From: Micromonospora sp. WMMD1155
GTDB taxonomy: Bacteria > Actinomycetota > Actinomycetes > Mycobacteriales > Micromonosporaceae
Reading direction: 5' to 3'
Assembly: GCF_029581275.1 (NCBI RefSeq)
Contig: NZ_CP120742.1
Span: 7,130,501 to 7,194,500, forward strand
DNA: 64,000 bases
Below are positions 61,463 through 64,000 of the stretch, one piece after another; position 1 is the first letter of the stretch; every line of letters begins with the position of its first letter. A model generated the notes under the pieces. That model was not told where the DNA came from and ran no database searches. It worked only from the letters and a program-made list of their open reading frames with translations. The position numbers were made by a program, and so were the translations under genes.

Positions 61463-61924
61463 TCGGTCCACTCCTCCCGTGAAATCCGGATGTCCGGACA
61501 TCTGTGTCAGCTGCTGGGGTGTCCGTCGATGGCAGGCTTGCGGCCCGATTCGTCATCGCCGGCATCAAGGCGGTGCTCGCTTGCGGGGTGCGACTGCGAG
61601 CAACGCACGGCCACCAAGAACGTTGCCGTAGTCGAGGCGACCGCCCGGAAGGGATTCCGCCGGGCGGGGGCCGTCGGCATCCCGATGCCGCGGTGATTCC
61701 CCGCCGATGCCATTCCGCGCCGTGTCCTTCCGCTGTGGCGTTGCAGCGCCGGCTTCCCCACCGGCGTGCCGGGGTCATGGGTGCCGACGCTCACGCCGCA
61801 GACGAGCGACGCCGTGCAGCGGTGTCGATGCCAGATCCCCGTTACGAACGGACTCTGCCGCTGATCCTCAGCAATCCGCTCGCATTGTCCACCCTGCACC
61901 CTGATCATCGGATGCACCAGGCTC
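61463..61924. other. Divergent intergenic region, no gene seen
   Basis: About 460 bp between ccr (-) and the LuxR-type regulator (+). It should contain both promoters. Frames here are short and Arg-rich. A small dyad (CGGCAT-CCCG-ATGCCG near 61672-61687) is the only structure noted. Confidence 0.5.
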
Positions 61925-62980
61925 ATGGTGTTTCATAGTTCCGCCAGGCGTCGATACGAGGGAGTGAAGTTGGAGGAAATGGTGATCGCCGCCCTGCAGG
62001 GGCTGCCACGACTGTCTCCTCAGGACGCGCGGGTCTATGCGCTGGCCGCCGAGCGGTCCGCCGTCGGTCTCGAGGAGCTGTGCGTCGAGACCGGGATGAC
62101 GACTGAGGAGGCCCAAAGTTCTGTCGAGCGGCTCTGCGCCCTGCAGTTGATGCGTCCGCTGTCCCCGACGTCCTCACACCTCACCGTCGTTCCTCCGGAC
62201 ACCGCCCGATCGCAACTGCTCGATGCCGCAGCACAAGTGATCAATGCGGGTCAACGGGTTGTCGACCGGATCCGTTCCGACCTCGACACGCTCGCCTCGG
62301 TCTACGAAGCGAGTGCGGCCAGCCGGGAGAGCCGGCAGGTAGTCGAGGTGCTCGCCGACGAGCAGGCGGTGAGTCGCATGTTGCTGTCGCAGGCCTCACG
62401 TACCACCCGGGAGGTGATGATCGCCCAACCGGGCAGCGTCCAGCCGGAGAAGACGATCCGGGACCATCAGGCGATGGCAGACAAGCTCCTGGAGCGCGGC
62501 GTCGCGGTGCGGGCCCTGTACCACCACACCGCCCGGTTCGAGGCGTCGACCGGTTACCACCTGACACAGTTGCAGCACGGCGGCTCCGAGGTCCGAACCT
62601 GCAGCGAGGGCATGAGCGCCATGCTGGTATTCGACGACCAGGCGGCGTTGATCGGTCTTCGTGACAACCCGGCCGGCATGCTGTTGGTCCGGGAGCCGAG
62701 CATGGTCGCCTTCGTCCGCCGGACGTTCGACCAGGCATGGAGCGACGCCACCGCCCTGCCGATCCGTTCCAATAGGGACGACGTGGCGCGGACTTCCGAC
62801 GACATCAAGTCCACCATCCTGCGGCTTCTGGCCGAGGGCCTGGAGGACCGTGTCATCGCTCAGCGGTTGGGCATGTCGTTGCGTTCCTACCAGCGGCACA
62901 TGTCGCAGATCATGACCAAGCTGGGGGCGCGTAACCGTCTGCACGCCGGCTATCTGATCGGACGTGACGGGCTGGTGTGA
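61925..62980 (+). CDS. LuxR-type transcriptional regulator with TrmB-like N-terminus
   Basis: A protein of up to 351 aa. Residues 20-80 form a winged-helix segment like TrmB/MarR (LSPQDARVYALA, LEELCVETGMT), the middle resembles a phospholipase-D-like sensor fold (EVMIAQPGSVQPEKTIRDH, VRALYHH), and the C-terminus is a LuxR HTH (DRVIAQRLGMSLRSYQRHMSQIMTKLGARNRLHAGY). This architecture is common in cluster-linked regulators of Streptomyces and Micromonospora. The start is uncertain; ATG 61925 and starts near 61964-61979 are possible. It probably controls the divergent ccr and the convergent mutase locus. Confidence 0.88.
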   Translation: MVFHSSARRRYEGVKLEEMVIAALQGLPRLSPQDARVYALAAERSAVGLEELCVETGMTTEEAQSSVERLCALQLMRPLSPTSSHLTVVPPDTARSQLLDAAAQVINAGQRVVDRIRSDLDTLASVYEASAASRESRQVVEVLADEQAVSRMLLSQASRTTREVMIAQPGSVQPEKTIRDHQAMADKLLERGVAVRALYHHTARFEASTGYHLTQLQHGGSEVRTCSEGMSAMLVFDDQAALIGLRDNPAGMLLVREPSMVAFVRRTFDQAWSDATALPIRSNRDDVARTSDDIKSTILRLLAEGLEDRVIAQRLGMSLRSYQRHMSQIMTKLGARNRLHAGYLIGRDGLV

Positions 62981-64000
62981 GGCCCGGTCACCGAGGCTCG
63001 GCCGGGAGGCTCGAGCGTCAGCGCCGCTCGCATCTGCCCGATGGTGGCCCGTGCCCGCGCGGCTTCGATCAGGGCCGGCATGATGTTCCGCCCCGCTGCG
63101 GCGTCAGCATGCAGCCGGCCGAGTTCGGCGTCGGCCTTCGCCCGAGGAACCACACGCCGCATGGGCTCGGACGGCTCGTGCCTTTCGTTGCGGACCAGGA
63201 CGTCCTCGGTGACGGTCCGAATCGTGTTGGACACGCCCACGGTCGGACCGGGGGTGCGGAAGGCAAGATCTTCGATCTCGCTCTCCAGCCACCCGCTCCG
63301 TACACACGCCACCATCCCCCCGCGCTCCTCGATCCGCCGCAGCCAGTCCTCGACCTCATCGGTCAGTTCCGCCACGATCGACTCGATCACGTCCGAGCCG
63401 CCGAGTGGGTCGACGTGCCGGGCCAGGTCGGTTTCCTCGGCCAGGATCTGATGGGTGCGCATGGCGATGCGGGCGGCGAGTTCGCCCGGTGTCTGGTAAG
63501 CCTCGTCGAACCCACAGATGTGTAGCGACTGCACCCCGCCCAACACCGCGGCCACCGCCTGCAGCGTCGACCGTACGACGTTGTTCAGGGGCTCCTGGTG
63601 GGCCAGGGCGGAGCCGAAGGTGTTGACCTGGATGCGCATCTTCAGAGCGCGTTGCTCGGTGACACCCCAGCGGGTACGCAGGCGCTGGGCGTAGATCGAT
63701 CGGGCGACGCGGAACTTGGCAGCCTCGGCCAGCACCTCCATGTGTGTGCCGAAGATGAAGCTGAACGTGCGGGCGATCTCGTCCGGGTTCAGACCCCTGC
63801 TCAACAGCCCGGCCAGGAATTCCTCGGCGTCGGCGATACCGCAGGCGATCTCCAGACTGCGCGAGGCGCCGGCCTCCCGGGCATGGCCGCCGGAGATGGA
63901 TACCGGGTTGATCCCCGGCAGGTTGCGGATGCAGTACTCCATGACGTCCAGCGAGTAGCGCATGCTGGTGTCCAGATCGAAGATGTACGCCTTGCGGGCC
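62950..64000 (-). CDS. Acyl-CoA mutase large subunit, N-terminus outside the window
   Basis: The frame stays open to the window edge; the C-terminal 349 residues are visible. They match the substrate-binding TIM barrel of B12-dependent acyl-CoA mutases (VSISGGHAREAGA, EPLNNVVRSTLQAVAAVLGGVQSLH, DPLGGSDVIE). There is no C-terminal cobalamin domain, so it is the two-gene (IcmA/HcmA-like) form that needs a small B12 subunit. The substrate-pocket segments differ from methylmalonyl-CoA mutase (SGGH for SGYH; CGFDEAYQTPGE for NALDEAIALPTD), so the substrate is unknown. It overlaps the end of the regulator gene by 31 nt. Confidence 0.9.
   Translation of the reverse strand, partial: ARKAYIFDLDTSMRYSLDVMEYCIRNLPGINPVSISGGHAREAGASRSLEIACGIADAEEFLAGLLSRGLNPDEIARTFSFIFGTHMEVLAEAAKFRVARSIYAQRLRTRWGVTEQRALKMRIQVNTFGSALAHQEPLNNVVRSTLQAVAAVLGGVQSLHICGFDEAYQTPGELAARIAMRTHQILAEETDLARHVDPLGGSDVIESIVAELTDEVEDWLRRIEERGGMVACVRSGWLESEIEDLAFRTPGPTVGVSNTIRTVTEDVLVRNERHEPSEPMRRVVPRAKADAELGRLHADAAAGRNIMPALIEAARARATIGQMRAALTLEPPGRASVTGPHTSPSRPIR

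Noticed and set aside
61507..61926. Minus-strand 139-aa frame between ccr and the regulator
   Set aside because: No ribosome site, mixed composition, no motif; overlaps the expected promoter region.

Overview
The window is high-GC DNA with GTG and TTG starts, GTGA/ATGA start-stop overlaps, secreted serine proteases and F420-type enzymes. This points to a filamentous actinomycete, most likely of the Micromonosporaceae. That assignment is inference from style, not from a marker gene. No rRNA, convincing tRNA or CRISPR array was seen.

Layout. (1) 1-13939 (+): the 3' end of a hybrid PKS-NRPS cluster. It encodes an AT-ACP-Cy-A(Cys)-T-degenerate C megasynthase fragment, an acyl-CoA dehydrogenase, a type II thioesterase, a C-T-reductase protein, a degenerate A fused to a methyltransferase, and a free-standing A domain whose code reads Thr. 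It ends in a strong hairpin. (2) 14107-15444 (-): a CPA2 cation/proton antiporter. (3) 15744-25322: a cassette I do not recognise as described. It holds two small paralogous peptides (87 and 93 aa, same N-terminal block, Gly-rich hydrophobic core, same C-terminal motif) and a frameshifted third copy. These flank an HTTM (SdpB-like) membrane protein, an ABC exporter, an anchored alpha/beta hydrolase, an SdpA-like protein, an atypical LuxR-type regulator, a DCC thiol-disulfide protein, a halogenase-like flavoprotein and a small membrane protein. A convergent M16 protease follows. This is the best candidate for an undescribed system: a modified and exported antimicrobial or signalling peptide. 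(4) 25507-34430: accessory genes, including a secreted protein, a methyltransferase, a GNAT enzyme, a 169-bp MITE that separates two convergent stop codons, a trypsin-like protease, a large membrane-anchored glycosidase-like protein and an LPxTG-type surface protein. (5) 34538-41143 (-): a self-contained hexitol-type PTS operon (DeoR, PfkB, IIC, IIB, IIA, polyol dehydrogenase, HPr, EI). (6) 42047-50767: mixed genes, including a secreted protease, an MFS exporter with a divergent LysR regulator, an LLM oxidoreductase, an AEC carrier, glucose-6-phosphate dehydrogenase and peptide deformylase. (7) 51083-64000: a second likely biosynthetic locus. It has methylmalonyl-CoA epimerase, an adenylosuccinate-lyase-like enzyme, a GNAT, an unrecognised 562-aa protein, an amidase, a glutamine-synthetase-like ligase, an asparagine-synthetase-like protein with a decayed glutaminase site, crotonyl-CoA carboxylase/reductase, a LuxR-type regulator and a truncated acyl-CoA mutase large subunit.

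How the genes may work together. In region 1 the Thr A domain probably loads the A-less C-T-R protein in trans. In region 3 the HTTM/SdpA pair resembles the maturation proteins of the Bacillus SDP toxin, with export by the ABC protein and oxidation or halogenation by the flavoprotein. In region 7 the GS-like ligase and amidase could add and remove a gamma-glutamyl group, while Ccr and the mutase supply unusual acyl-CoA units. The pathway links in this paragraph are inference from domains and gene order.
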